From assembly GCA_026214975.1 (NCBI GenBank), contig CM047814.1, positions 21,537,541 through 21,601,540 of the forward strand: a DNA stretch of 64,000 nucleotides, written 5' to 3'. The DNA comes from Gentiana macrophylla. Lineage: Eukaryota; Streptophyta; Magnoliopsida; Gentianales; Gentianaceae. Positions 46,118 through 59,300 of this stretch are shown piece by piece (positions within the stretch are counted from its first letter, which is position 1; each line of letters starts with the position of its first letter). The position numbers and the translations under genes are program-made. The notes beneath the pieces were generated by a model. That model was not told where the DNA came from. It ran no database searches and was given only the letters and a program-made list of their open reading frames with translations.

Positions 46118-47642
46118 ATGATGGATTGGTCCTTGCAAATATCAAGATTGAGTCGAGTGACAAATGAAATCCGTAGGGAGCGGGATCATGATGACAACTT
46201 AGGAACATCAAGTCCAAGGTTGGAACAGAGAAAGCAAAGGATTTTGAATTGGGCGGCACTTGGAACATTGACGTTCGGAGGAAGAGTGTGTATACCCGAT
46301 AAAAAGGACCTAAAATCTAAGATTCTGGAGGAAGCACACCGATCCCGGTATACTATTCACCCTGGCGAGACAAAAATGTACCATGATTTGAAACAACAAT
46401 TTTGGTGGCAAGGAATGAAGAACGACATTGCCCGAGTTGTTTCCTCCTGTCTAAGTTGCCAAAGGATAAAAGCAGAGCATAAGAGACCGGGAGGCAAACT
46501 ACAACCTTTACCCATACCGGAGTGGAAGTGGGAACACATTTCGATGGACTTTGTCACCGGCCTTCCAAGATCAGGGAGCGGGAAGGACGCAGTCTGGGTA
46601 ATCGTTGATCGCCTCACTAAAACCGCCCACTTTTTGCCGATCAGTATTAAGGACTCATTGGACAAACTAGCTTCGCAATATGTAAAAGAAATAGTAAGAT
46701 TGCATGGCGTACAGTGGATTTATAGTCTCGGACCGAGATCCAAGGTTTACATCCAAATTTTGGCCTAAGTTTCAGAACGCAATGGGGACAAAACTCAACT
46801 TTAGTACGGCTCATCATCCACAAACAGATGGACAGTCTGAACGAACCATACAAACCTTGGAGGACATGTTGCGAGCATGTGTTTTGGATTTTGGTGAGAA
46901 ATGGATTGATTGTTTGGCTTATGCGGAATTTGCCTATAATAATAGCTATCACTCATCCATTGGAATGGCCCCATACGAGGCTTTGTATGGGCGACGTTGC
47001 CGTACACCTCTTTTCTGGGAGGAAGTAGGAGAACGTAGGGTGTTACCCGAAGACCTTCTAGCCGAAATTGACGAAACAGTTAAGAAGGTACGACTCATAC
47101 AGGAGAACTTGAAAACCGCACAAAGCCGCCAGAAAAGTTATGCCAATAACCGTCGTAGGGAATTGGAATTTGACGTTGGGGATAAGGTGTTTCTTAAGGT
47201 AAGTCCGAACCGTGGAATTTCTCGACTACCCAAGAAAGGAAAGCTGAGCCCAAGATTTCTAGGTCCATATGGGATACTCAAACGAGTAGGGGCTACAGCC
47301 TATCAATTGAATCTACCAACGCCCCTTTCCGGGTTACATAACGTATTTCATGTCTCCCAGTTAAGGAAGTATGTACCGTCCCCTGACCATGTCCTTACCG
47401 AAGAAAGTATACCCTGCAGTATTGATAGTAACCTTGCATACGCCGAAACTCCCTCAAAATCGTGGACAAAGCGGGTCCGGAAGTCTGCGTCGGAAGGACA
47501 TTCCTATGGTACGCGTGTCCATTGGAAACATCATGGCATAGAGGAAGCAACTTGGGAGTTGGAGAAGAACTTCCGACAACAATACCCGCATCTTTTTGAA
47601 GGTACGAATTTCGAGGACAAAATTTTCTTAAGGGGGGGAGGT
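46118..47642 (+). pseudogene. Chromovirus integrase with C-terminal chromodomain
   Basis: The zinc finger is HRSRYTIHPGETKMYHD with CLSCQRIK. The core has ISMDFVTGLPRS (first Asp), then a frameshift near 46720 and [12 protein letters not shown] (second Asp), and [14 protein letters not shown] (Glu). The C-terminal region ([25 protein letters not shown]) is followed by a chromodomain at about 47455-47600 ([20 protein letters not shown]), which in chromoviruses guides insertion toward particular chromatin. The frame runs into the LTR to 47705. Confidence 0.9.
47630..47642 (+). other. Polypurine tract of the chromovirus
   Basis: AAGGGGGGGAGGT directly before the 3' LTR. Confidence 0.85.
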
Positions 47643-47950
47643 TGTAACACCCCAAATTATTGGGTTGTAGCGGGACACATAAGATACTATATTTGGTCAT
47701 ATTAATTACGGTGGCGTTCTAAAATAAACAAATGAAAAGATATTATAACCTCTTTATTATTATTTTTGTTTGTAAATAACCATACAAATAGTAGATATAT
47801 ACACACGCCTAACTCTTTCTTTTCAAAAGTAATGATTAGTTTGTATATTTATCTATATATATACACGCACACACGTCTAACTCTTCTATTGTTCCAAACT
47901 AATGATTACACATCTACCTCTTTTTCTTTCTTTCAAAAGGATAATGATTA

Positions 47951-48019
<69 letters not shown>

Positions 48020-50337
48020 GATATATATAGTTATGCACGTCCATATCCTTTTTTTTTGTCAACTTAATGATTAGGTTAAGATGATAGCCGACGCATGAGG
48101 TTGGTTTCTTGAAGATAATTTGTAAACAAATTATGTGTTTAATTTAAGGATAATGTGTAGGTTTGAATATCAAAATTTAGGATAAACTAATATCAAAATT
48201 AAGAGATAAGAGATAAGAGATAAAAGTTAAATCAAAATTTTGAATATTGAAGTAGACTTATCCATGTGAAGTTTAATCTATATAAATAGGACATGGGACT
48301 TGACTCCTTAGCACACAAAAAAGAGAGAGAAAAAGTAACTCTTCTAGCAGACGGTCGAAGGAAGGATAGTTGGAGCGAAATTGTGACTGTGAGTTCCATT
48401 TTTTTTCTAAGTTATATTTTCTCCCTCGGTTCTTATTTTTATTTTATTGCAAAATCTACGTGTCATATACCCAAGGATCTCTAAAGTATTAAATGCATTT
48501 CAGGGACCTAGCTTTTGGATCGAATTCACTGACAGTGATATTAATTTCCACTTGTAAATATTATGTTACTGTGTCCTACTTTTCCCTTTTTCTTTGCTTC
48601 TCTGCTAAACTCCGTCCTTTCATGTATACAATTTAGATCCCTTTTTTTTCGGCAGGTGAAAATTTGTTTTTTTTTTGTCAATCCTAGTTATATTTTAATG
48701 TTATATTTTATTTCTGTTGTCAAATGATCTTAACATAGTAGAATATAGATTTATTATTCTTTTATAAAATTAACGATACCAATTTTTTTTTTAAACGGTT
48801 AATGTTTGTAAGTTGATGGTCGTATTTTATCTTCTCATCATTATATTTGTTATTATTTATTTCCTATAAATGCTTTAGTACCTAAGTATTGCTCGCAACT
48901 ATTTTACACACACTAAAACCGTAGCTTTTGGTTTTGACATTCTGCTCAGTCTTTCTATTAGCCGATGAGTGGCTTATTTTATTCATTTTTTTTTCTTAAA
49001 CGATTTATTTTAAAAGAATACTCATTAGTTGGATCTAGATTTGTTAGAATTTTTGGGTTAAAAAATTACGATACATTTTGTTTACTCGGAATATATATAG
49101 CATATTCTATTTCAAATGTACGAAAAATTGACAGACTCTTGGCTTTCAACAATTACTAGTTTAGCTTTAAATGCTTATAAGTTGACAATTATATAATCAT
49201 CCGAAATATATTCCAAGGAGGATTTGAATTTTAATAGGTTCCTCGTTTAATATTTTTGCAATAAGTGTTATGTATATATGATATGTAATCTAATTTCCAT
49301 TTGAATAATAGTTGTCATGACGATCTTATAAAGTTTGGTTTTGACATACATAGTTTATCGTGAAATTAATGAAAAGATCATCATGATAACCAATTCTTGT
49401 TCCTGCTTGATGCAAAACTCTTAGCGACTAGGTGAGTTTGGGTTATTGCACCGCAAAACGGCTAGTCACCGGTCTCGGGGCCTCTTGACCTTGGTTCATC
49501 GACAGTCCTAGAGTGATGGTACCAAAAATTTTCCCCGATGTTCCATGTGCATGGCCGGGAAAGCAAGGGCCGACGGTTATGTCATGGTTCAGAGGGCAAT
49601 GAGGGTTGGCTGGAGCCTTTTGGGAGGTTCACTGGCGATAGTCTCGAATCCTTTCCCGACAATCGGCCGGAGTTGTCAGGCAATTGCTTGCTTGCTTGTG
49701 AAGTGCGGTAGAAAAACATGTTGGAGTAGGGTGGTAATGACTCATCGGCTAAGGTAAACCGGTGTCAGACTTGAGTACGCCTAATTTCAAGAGAATTGCT
49801 TTATATTTTGCAAATATCATATGTTTGTCATGTACTAACTACAAGTAAGTGCGTGTAAAGGAAAAAGCCTTTTGTTGTAACATTTTAACGGTTTTGAAAC
49901 TATTATTTTGTATATAAAATTTCACGGGCACACACTGGAACTCACTGGCTTTTTAGCTCACACGTTTGTGAAATGTTTTCTTAGGTTTGGAGGAAGAATA
50001 CCAGGGTGGTGAGGTAAGCAGGGTAACCTTGGAGGTCATTTGTTATATGAGGAGTAGGCGAGGAGTTCAACGTGGATCTGACAGCTTAGTGTCAAGCTTG
50101 ATATTTGTTTTTCAGTACCTTTGAGTTTCATGTTTCCAGTTGTAATAAGAGTTTGACGATGTTCTTTCATTTTGGAGTCGCGACATTTTATTTTATTTTC
50201 TGGATTTAGTAATGTTTGAATAAAGATCTAGTTCCTCAATCCTTTTCTTGAGAATTTAGTACTTGGGCGGTGGATCGCCGGCTTGTCCTTTGACTAGACC
50301 CAGGTGGACCCTGAGGGGTCGGGGATAGCCTATTACA
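47643..50337 (+). repeat. 3' LTR of the chromovirus
   Basis: 2695 bp, nearly the same as the 5' LTR. Differences cluster in short patches (near 48090, 48265, 48510, 50035) and include many single-base gaps. The (AT)n tract is at about 47957-48013 and the TATA box near 48280. Confidence 0.92.
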
Positions 50338-51440
50338 AATGGTAAATGAGACAAATCGGAACATAAGTCTCACTAGTGATCGATCATTGGTGAATCTTCC
50401 ACTAGTATAACGACAATAAGGACCTCAATCACCTCGATCTATCATGATTTTCATGCATTGGTATTCACAATCGAGCCTAAGTGTGTTCAAGAGGCACTCA
50501 TGATACTGATTGAATCCTTGCAATGACAGATGAGTGATCAAAACAAACCAACGATCAAAAAAATGTTCGCGAGCTTGTTCGTGAGCGGCTATGTTCGTTT
50601 AACAACACTACTAGGTCCTTAATGTTCTTATGGGGAATTGAGATAGATCGCTCAAAATAAGGTCTTGTTCTTAATCAAAGAAAATATGCCTTGGAGTTTC
50701 CTTGAACTACAATGAATGTTGGGATGTATACCTGCTTTTAATCCTATGAATACTAGTTAAAGTTGGCTCATAAAGACTCAACTCTTTTGCCTGATACCAG
50801 CTATCGTAGCCTAGTTGAGAGGTTCTTATACCTCACCATTACATGGTCAGACATCTCATTTGTTGTGCAACGACTCAGCCAGTCTTTTTTATGCTCCCAC
50901 TATGCTCAACCACTCCAGATTAAGTCATCTTCTTCCCAACAGACAACACCACTCAGCTCAAGGCCAATGTTGACTCAGATTGGGATGGATTTGTTGAGAC
51001 ACGCATAACATTAACTTGTTATTGTGTGTTCCTTGGTTAAGCTCTCAATTCGCGGAAGTCCAAGAAACAAACAACTGTGTCTAAAAGCTCTTCGGAAGCT
51101 GAGTACAAGTCTATAGCCATGACAACATGTGAAATTCAATGGTTATCGTATTTATTGGCAGACTTAGGATTCAAGCATTTCAAACATGTTCCTATGTACC
51201 GTGATAACAATGTCGTTTACATAGAATCTAGTCTTTCACTAACGAACCAAACACATCGAAATTGATCAGCACATTGTTCGTGATAAGTATGTGGCAGACA
51301 TCATCAAACCTTACCCTATTAGTTCATCATTTCAGCTAGCATATTTTCTTACCAAACCTCTTAACAGATTCACTTTGCAGCATCTTCTTCAGGGCTTGGA
51401 CATTAAGAACATTTATAGAGGCCCAAGTTTGGTTTGCGTG
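50338..51440 (+). pseudogene. Copia pol remnant, right of the chromovirus (RNase H)
   Basis: Up to 50905 this repeats 38622-39185. After that it continues uniquely: [20 protein letters not shown] with RNase H residues, [11 protein letters not shown], a broken [20 protein letters not shown] and FLTKPLNRFTLQHLLQ, the normal end of copia Pol. The original element was on the plus strand. Confidence 0.82.
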
Positions 51441-51762
51441 CGGGGGGTGGTGATAATCATGGCCAACCCACCCATTAAGCGGCTGAAGCGACTGCCGAAG
51501 GCCCTGGCCCCCCGCCCTATGTAAACCCAGTTATGTGTTTTGCCTTAAAAATTTGTGTATGACCAATCTCAACTAGCTCAATATAATGTATTTACAAAAA
51601 AAAAATTAAAGGCCCAATGACCATAAAATAAAGTAAAATTTAGGGCTCTATAATGTGTATTAATTAAAGGTCACTTACCAAGAAATAAAATAAAATTCAG
51701 GGTCCTTGTAATGTGTACTTATTAATTATAATAGAAAGCCAAAAAGTGACCAAACCTGCTAC
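51441..51762. other. Spacer with a short duplicated phrase
   Basis: ATAAAATAAA followed by (A)TTTAGGG/ATTCAGGG, then TAATGTGTA, occurs twice (about 51623-51660 and 51680-51717). No gene is evident. Confidence 0.35.
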
Positions 51763-51898
51763 GATGACTCAAGAACGTTCGAATGGGCTAGTCATGATAT
51801 CGATCGTGAAGAATATGGTTAATGAAATCGACAATTCTACTTTGATTAGTGATTTCGCATCTGAATGTGCTACAAAAGCAATCTTGAAGTATGCAAGT
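51763..51898 (+). pseudogene. hAT-related C-terminal fragment (ZMYM1/TTF-type)
   Basis: MTQERSNGLVMISIVKNMVN followed by EIDNSTLISDFASECATKA resembles the conserved end of plant TTF-type zinc-finger hAT proteins (R-L-N-G-L-A, then F-A-S). Only this terminal piece is present. It is not closely related to the hAT element at 20.8-38 kb. Confidence 0.55.
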
Positions 51899-52089
51899 AT
51901 GTTTTGTGTATACGTATGAATTTGGATTTTGTTTCTAAATATGCTAGAAAAGAAATGTTGAATTACTATTTTATAGGTATGTTTTGTTGCGATCAATGAA
52001 TTTGAATTTTGTATCTACATATGTTAGAAGCACGATGTTGAAGTGATATTTTGTAAGTATTTTTTTATTATAAAAAATTGAACTAAAAA

Positions 52090-52600
52090 GGCCCTATTCG
52101 CCGAAGTCGCCGAAGGCCCTGATACGCCAAGCCCGCAACAGCACCCTCAGATTCACGATGGGCTTCCACAAAGGCCAATAACGAATAGGGTCCTTAGCCC
52201 ATTCAGTTCGCTCCTTCATAAGCCGAACCAAGCCAGGTACAATCTAAGCCGCCTCGCACCATTACGATACTTATCATTGGTTAGGCCACGGGCATCAGAG
52301 ATCAAAGCCTTCATCTCTCCTACGTAGTGTTTGAGATACCAGTCAATTCGCACAACGAAGAACTCGATTCGCATACTTGTACTTATATTTTACCGCCTTG
52401 TGGCCTACTATGTAAGCGCTATAAATAGCTGCATTTGTTATCCTTCAAAGGGACCGATAATTGAAACACGCAGTCAAGCCTTGCCGTTTTGTTGATGAGC
52501 ACTCTCTCTCATACTTGCATGTTGTTCTTGTCAAACTTTATAGACGTTTCTTGTATAATAATCCAACATAAATACCTAAACACCAAGCCAGATATCTGCT
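52090..52600 (+). mobile_element. LTR-like fragment with TATA box
   Basis: A GC-richer block (GCCGAAGGCCCTGATACGCC) is followed by GCTATAAATA (52419-52428) and a leader with CACTCTCTCTCATACTTGC. The structure is typical of a gypsy-type LTR. No duplication, primer site or coding region was found next to it. Confidence 0.4.
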
Positions 52601-53799
52601 AACAATCAAAACACCGCATCCGTGATGTTCATGATTGATGCCTTTTGTGAAGTTTTATTGAGTTTCACAAGATATTTCATCATACTTTTGTGATGATTTA
52701 TGAAGTGACTTTTCATGTCACGTCAATAAATATCTCATCTGATACCTAGGTTCAATATTGTCTCATTTTTTGTGGACAATTTTTTCTGTGTATTAAGAAT
52801 GAACCTTTGTCATATCCATCAGGGATATATCATCTTACAAATTTGGCTTACGGCCTTTATCAACTTTCAATTCCTGGACTTCATGTCCGTATTTTATCTC
52901 TGTGAATTTCATATTCACCTATTCAAGCTTTCGGGAGCTTTAGATGAGCTTCAAGTCCTATCTATGTATATCACAAGAGAAATGATCATCTCCAAGTGAC
53001 CAAATCTTTTATTCAACGAGCAAAATGATTTTACAATAGATCGGGTTGTACCAATTTTTTTTTCATTCCCGTGTCATCAACCCACTTCCAGTGGGATTTA
53101 TTATGATGACTTTTAAAATAACAACTTTATCCACGGTAACTGATATAATTAGATTTAGTCATGTTCACTTCTGAAAACTGACTCATATGATCTGATGTAT
53201 TTCATTTAGTAGCGTTCACTTCTTAGAACGGACTTGTCTCATCATTTATCGGTCACGTTCTTTTCTGGGAACGGACTTGTATTATCATTTTCATTGAAAT
53301 TTCATGTATTTCAAACATTAATACAATAGGTAAAAATTCAAGTTTCTTTTCTTTTGTATTTCACACTTCAAAGTGCTAAACAATAATTCAATTATTGCAT
53401 TATATTTACATAAGTATATTTCATTCATTAATTTCTTTTTCTTTTTCTTTTTGCTATCATTTGATAAAAATGATATATTATGTAACCATTAAAATAAATT
53501 TAAATTATCATGTATTGTTTTTATGTAAATGTATCGTGAGGTGATAAATACTAACCTATTTGATGATTTAAAATGTATCGATCTCTTAACGAGAGTAGGT
53601 GGAAACAATCACATAATCCCAAGAAATAATTTACTATAAATACATAACATTATTTTCTCCTTGTTATCTTTATTTCATTTTCATTTTATGAGAAATGCAT
53701 AACATTCTACTTGAGGTATTTATGGAAATATTACCTTATTATTTCATGTAACATGACATAAAGTAACTCTATTTTGTCATAAAGTAACTCTATTTTGTC
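52601..53799. other. AT-rich spacer with GTTCACTTCT/GAACGGACTTGT repeats
   Basis: Between 53160 and 53285 a phrase (GTTCACTTCT or GTTCTTTTCT, then GAAC(G)GACTTGT, then ATCATTT) repeats about three times. No gene or element end could be fixed. Confidence 0.35.
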
Positions 53800-53977
53800 C
53801 TATTATGTAATAGCCACTGCATAGAAGTATCTAGCCGCCCATAGCACTTAATACTCTACTAGGACCTCTCACATTCAAGCTTGTATCTTTTAATACTCAT
53901 TATTTTATCATGAATAAACAAGTTGAGTTTACTCAAGTATTATAGCTTTCTCAACTCTCTTCATGGTATCGAGCCAT
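53800..53977 (+). mobile_element. Copia 5' LTR end and primer site
   Basis: Sequence ending ACTCTCTTCA at 53963 is followed by TGGTATCGAGCCAT (53964-53977). That is a tRNA-Met-type primer site lacking one A compared with the usual TGGTATCAGAGCC. A copia gag follows in the right place. The LTR start is not certain. Confidence 0.55.
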
Positions 53978-54020
53978 AATCTCCTTTAATCCATTTGCAA
54001 AATCTCCTATCGTTTCAAGA

Positions 54021-54411
54021 ATGTCTTCAATATCCAAAGTCTCTTCACCTCAAGTAGAGCCCAGCGACCCTCAAAGCAGTACAGGGGTCACTTTGAAAAC
54101 TCTTCTTTTACAAATCACAGACTTGATGGCAACAACTACCTGTTGTGGTCAAGATCTATGAAAATGTACATCTCAGGCCAGAGCAAGATGGGATACTTGT
54201 CCGCTCCAAACTCCGCCCCTCACAAAACCGACCCCAAGTTTGAAGCATGGGATACAGAAAATAACCAAGTCATGACCATCCTCATGAGGTCAATGACAAA
54301 AGAGATTAGTGAGAACTTCATGATGTATGACACTGCTAAGGAAATCTGAGATAATGCCAGAGACCTTTACTCCAAAAAGGGCAATACATCTGAGGTCTAT
54401 GATCTTGAAGC
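54021..54411 (+). pseudogene. Copia gag, truncated by insertion
   Basis: From ATG 54021 the frame gives MSSISKVSSPQVEPSDPQSS. After a one-base shift it reads LDGNNYLLWSRSMKMYISGQ, FEAWDTENNQVMTILMRSM, MMYDTAKEI and, past a stop, LYSKKGNTSEVYDLE. These are the capsid-like landmarks of plant copia Gag. It stops where the minus-strand LTR starts at 54412. Confidence 0.82.
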
Positions 54412-56378
54412 TGTTAGGAAATCAACGCGGGAACGCAGCGGAATTCAAAAATTTGATTTCCTTTTCCCCAAGATCGACTTCGTTTAAGCAATAAACGAAT
54501 AAACTAAAGACGGCGGTTACCTTGGTTGATCTAAAAGATCGACGCTTTGACCGCCTAAAGAGAGTAGTTCGACATGGAGCCGCCCAAGTGTTCGGCCTCT
54601 ACCGCTAGTCCACACGAACAGCCCGCCGGAATCCCACCATGGATTGCTATCGGAAAACCCGGTTGCTAGACCGGACTTTTCCTCCCTCACAAACTCACTA
54701 TAGGAAGCCCATATTTCTTACACAAGAACTATGAGTTCTTGCAATTTTTCACAAGAACAATTGCTCTTGGAAGAATGGTGTACATAAGAGCTTGGCAATC
54801 CCTCTCTTATATAGGGGGAGGGGCGAAATTCCTAGCTTGGAGAGGAGGAGAAGAAAACCTCTTTCCAATAAAAATAAGGAAACATAATTAATGTGATTGA
54901 TTTATCTCATTTAATTTAATATCTTATATTAAATATTTCCAAGATATTGTCAATATCTAATATTGACTATCTTTATTTTATTACCATAAATCAATTTACA
55001 CATGTGTGCAAATCTATAGTCATTAATATCTAATATTAATATATGATAATCATATTAATTAAATTGCACAATCCAAATATGAATCACAACTTGAATGTGG
55101 CGCCCCAACTTACCATAAAATTGATTTATGGAAAATTCTTTAATTAATATAATGCTATGATTAATTAATTTGCAAAATACATGTATATCATATATACATA
55201 ATTTCGAAATTACATATGTATCAATATACATATTTAATTAATCATCATAATTAATATCTTGTATTATATTTATTCATAATAAATAAATACCACCATATTA
55301 ATTTACCACTATAACCTTTATAGTCTCGAGATAAACTTTCCTTATTTCGGTTATCATCTATAACCACATTTTAATCCGGCTGGATGTTCATATGTGTGTG
55401 ACCCGATAGGCTTCCGAATATGTTGGCCGTAGACACAAAGTGCAAATTACGAAAATGCCCTTTATGCCTAACGATCACGGGATAGCGTCTAGCAACACAC
55501 CGTGACCCCCAATCATCGGAAGAGTCAAATGCAATGACTACTACCTTTCATGTGAAACGCTTATTGCGTGTAACTTACAATCCTATCGCTATAATAATAT
55601 CCCAACGGTCGTGCGTCGAGTGTCAAACATTAACAACCGTATCTTATAAACCGGATATCAAGTTCTCTCGAAGTAACACGTTTACTCCCACTTTGCAAAG
55701 ATTCACGAGAACGAGACATTCCTTATAAGAAGGCCCTTTCGGATATTTACCCCTACTGATATGGTACGCGATTCCCGGACGACCAATCATGTATACTCCG
55801 CATGCTTCAGTATCACACCCAATCACTACCGCATGATCGCCCCATGGCTAGGGGAAACCTCAATAGTGTCAAAGCATGACAATCCACACCGTGATGCCAT
55901 GAAGACTCCGGTCCTAAGGATAATTACACAACCGCCACATAGTGTGGCACTTATCTGTGTAAGTGGGTCAGTCTAACGTACGCATTCTCTAATACACGCC
56001 CACGTCACACCCAAGTGTCTCTACACTTCGATAAACGAGATCTATCCCCGCCTAAAGACGAAGACATCTAATACGTGCTAGTCTGCTTATACTATCAATG
56101 CCCTGCTTAATAGTACATCGCCTAGAGACATTTAAGTATCAAACTTATTAAAGTGATTAGAGATCTCATCAACCATAATCGCCTATCATGGTTTCTCTAT
56201 CACGCTTTAATACTAAGGACGTTATCATATAACAATTCATAATTGGTTCTTTAAAAGAACATATATATGACAACAGTAAAAGCCATTTAATATATGTACA
56301 AACATAAAGAAATAGTAGAAATGATCCGACCGGTCGGATCCGGTCCAACCCGATTGGGTTTAGGACACTATTCCAACA
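54412..56378 (-). repeat. 3' LTR of a minus-strand copia-type element (same family as solo LTR)
   Basis: On the minus strand it starts TGTTGGAATAGTG (56378) and ends GATTTCCTAACA (54412). A purine tract, AAGTGGGAGAT, lies immediately upstream in that orientation (56379-56389), so this is the 3' LTR. Length is 1967 bp. Compared with the solo LTR it has several indels near 55000-55200 and scattered differences. It lies in a plus-strand copia gag. Confidence 0.85.
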
Positions 56379-59300
56379 ATCTCCCACTTGGCCTAAAACC
56401 AATCACTCGCACACACAAGACCAAGTTGATACACAAGAATCTCATGCAATACTCGCAACCAGCCCTAGCCATAAACGGATCGCTATCCGTGGGGACTCAA
56501 ACTATCTTCATATCATGTTCCAAATGACCAAGTCAAAGGAACCGCCTCAACACACACACACGAATCTCTCGCGAGACCACGGGTCCTTGCTTCAAGCAAT
56601 GAATCCACTTACTATATCAGCTATATAGAAAAGGTGGAAGAACCGTACAAGGTTCAGGAATGAACCTTCTAGATCCATGTACTGCTCCCGCTGTGCCTCC
56701 AAGGCAATACTGTGTTTTGGCCAAGTTGTAGAGTTTACTGATGACCCATAGGCTAGAACATTTCCACTCTCAACTGTATCACTTAATCGAAGTATTCGCA
56801 AACCCAGCATCGTAGCTCCCACTCGCCTTCATAAGACTCAGGATATACGTCTGTATATCTACGTTTATTTAATTCCAAGTTTCAATAAACTAGGAACCTT
56901 TCCTTAACTTGTTTAAGGATATTCTCGACATTACTTTTATGATGGTTCCAATTGCCGCAGCAAAATGAACTATTCATAAGTGTCATCCTTCACCTTATCT
57001 TTAGGACTAACGTCCTAACATAGATAGATCTCGAGAACACGGCTAGCAGTATCTCCCATTGTGATCTATGCTAAACTCTTTTAGCATCACATCTATATAA
57101 GTAAACAATAATCTAACAGCAGTTAAATCTATCACTATAGATTCCTATTTCTAAAATAAGAACTGCTAATCCAAGTGCTTTCGTAAAGACCTTGAATTAC
57201 CAAACATTAATTGACTGTGACATGGGGTGGTAACTCCTGAGAAAGATATTTAATACCTTACTCAAAAATCGTAACACACTCCCACTATCCATCTTGCACA
57301 TTAGGCATATCCTTCTTTTGACTAAATCAAACTCCTTTGATTATCAAACAAAGAAATTGTCTAGAGAAACTTGTTTGAGTCCATAAATGGATCTCGTGGG
57401 CTTACATATCATGTCATCGTCTATGAACATTGAGCTGTCTGCCCAACGTCTTCAACACTATCATATAGCCATGATATCAAGTTACAACAAGCATAATCTG
57501 AATAGAACTAGGCTCAGCCTTACAGGGACACTCCCTTTAGGTAAGACAGACTAGGTTCACAACCTAGTTGTCACTGATGGAATCTAATTCAGATATTATG
57601 GCTCCTGGCCATATCTCTCAATCTTTCCTTTAAACATTCCTTCATAAGTCGTGAGATATTCATTCTTCAGGATGAACATACCAACAGCCCTTTTATCAGG
57701 CTTTAGGTTATCCACGTATTTACAGGAACATTTGTGTGCACTGAGCAGTGATCTACACCTCATCGCTATGTGGCGTGTGCTCATGTTCCATTGGTTGAAT
57801 GTATCTTTGTGGTTCTCAAACTCTTTTGAGATCTTATTTACTCCCACTGTCTCTTTTGGAAGAAACACTTCCTCTAGAAGACGGCATGTTTGGAGACAAA
57901 CATTTTGCTCCACGGACAAGTAAATAATATCCAAAGATACTTGCTAAGATATTCCACAAAGTTGCGTGATGTCGTACAAGGCTTCAAGCCTTTCTGACTT
58001 TGCTTATGACAACTACAAATCATCGGTTAAGATAGATTTGACATTATCCTTTTTCCATATCTAATATGGAATTTATTCAACCTTTATTCTTTGGAACTTG
58101 GTTAAGTATAAGGGCTCTATCCCGAAGCGGGTAAGGGATACTTTGCATGGCTTGCGTCACACCTTTATCATATAAAGTGTTGTTTCCGTTTGGGAACACA
58201 ATCTAATTATGTATCTCAAAGATGGTATCCTTCAAGGAGAATCTTATTCGTTTTGCATTTACTTAAAAACACCCTTCGTATTAATTACTTCAATCCAATT
58301 GAAGATTAATTCCTAAGTAGCTCATCAATCTTATATTAAATCGCTCGAACTTTTCGGGCTTTCCGAATTGTCGTATTTCAATAAGTACATTCAACTATTT
58401 CTAAAAATAGTCATAGAGATTAACAAACAATTATTTGTAGCATTAATTGTCATAAGCCAACAAACATCGGTATGTTTAGGCTTTAGACAATTTTTCTAGA
58501 TTTTATAACCTTTCATAAAAGGGTATTTTAGTCCTCTTTGGATAAGATACGTATAACCCACATGATTCATAATCATATGGTTCAACATCATCAGAATGAC
58601 GTTTAATTACACGCTTCCCTTCCAGAGAGACTATGTCTAGAGTAACCACAAATCAAGGATAATAACCATACAAATATTTAGTTGAGATCCCATCACATAT
58701 ATCATCTATATAGTGACATCAATCTAGTATGTTAGATTCAGTGACCCTCCAACTTTATCAGAATAACATTCATTCTTTACAATTGAGTATGTCTACCAAA
58801 TCCTAATAAATAACTGAAAGTATGTTCTTCATAAGAACCGAACATAATAACATTTATTTGGTTCCTTTTCAGCCATTTACTAGATCGAGAATATGGTAAG
58901 TGTCACAACGTTTGTTTCACCTTCCATATTTGTCATCCAATCCTTCTAATTTAATCACACTCGTAAGGTATCATATATCTTAGGGTTGACTTTTAATTTG
59001 GAAAGATTTATCTCAACTCTCTTGCCTATAATAGAAACTTCGATAAGTTCTCTATTTAAGCACACGCCTAACTTTCCTTTTAATCCTTTAAGTACTTGTA
59101 AAGTTTCTTATTGTAGTCTTCATAAGACTTAAGAAATATCACAAGAACCATGTCTTCAATTTCCTTTCATAAAGAAAATCTAAATTCATTAAATAGTTTA
59201 TTTAACCTTTTGAATTGCATTCAAAACATTAACTATTCAATTAACCTTTAAGCAATGATAGAATTAAGTCGTTACTTAAATCTTTTAATTTTGAAAACAA

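Larger units (their letters stand above)
39320..50337 (+). mobile_element. Full-length Ty3/gypsy chromovirus (Tekay/Del-like), 11.0 kb
   Basis: Long LTRs (2694 and 2695 bp) start TGTAACACCCC and end CTATTACA. AATGG flanks both sides (39315-39319 and 50338-50342). A tRNA-Met-type primer site, a polypurine tract and gag-protease-RT-RNase H-integrase-chromodomain are in order. Long LTRs, TGGTATCAGAG priming and a C-terminal chromodomain fit the Tekay (Del) chromoviruses. The reading frame is broken at six or more places. The target is a copia remnant. Confidence 0.93.

Noticed and set aside
57596..57934. Possible gene of 112 codons in the LARD-like interior
   Set aside because: An overlapping frame of similar length exists on the other strand, no motif is recognisable, and the position does not fit gag or pol. 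It is left as part of the element.
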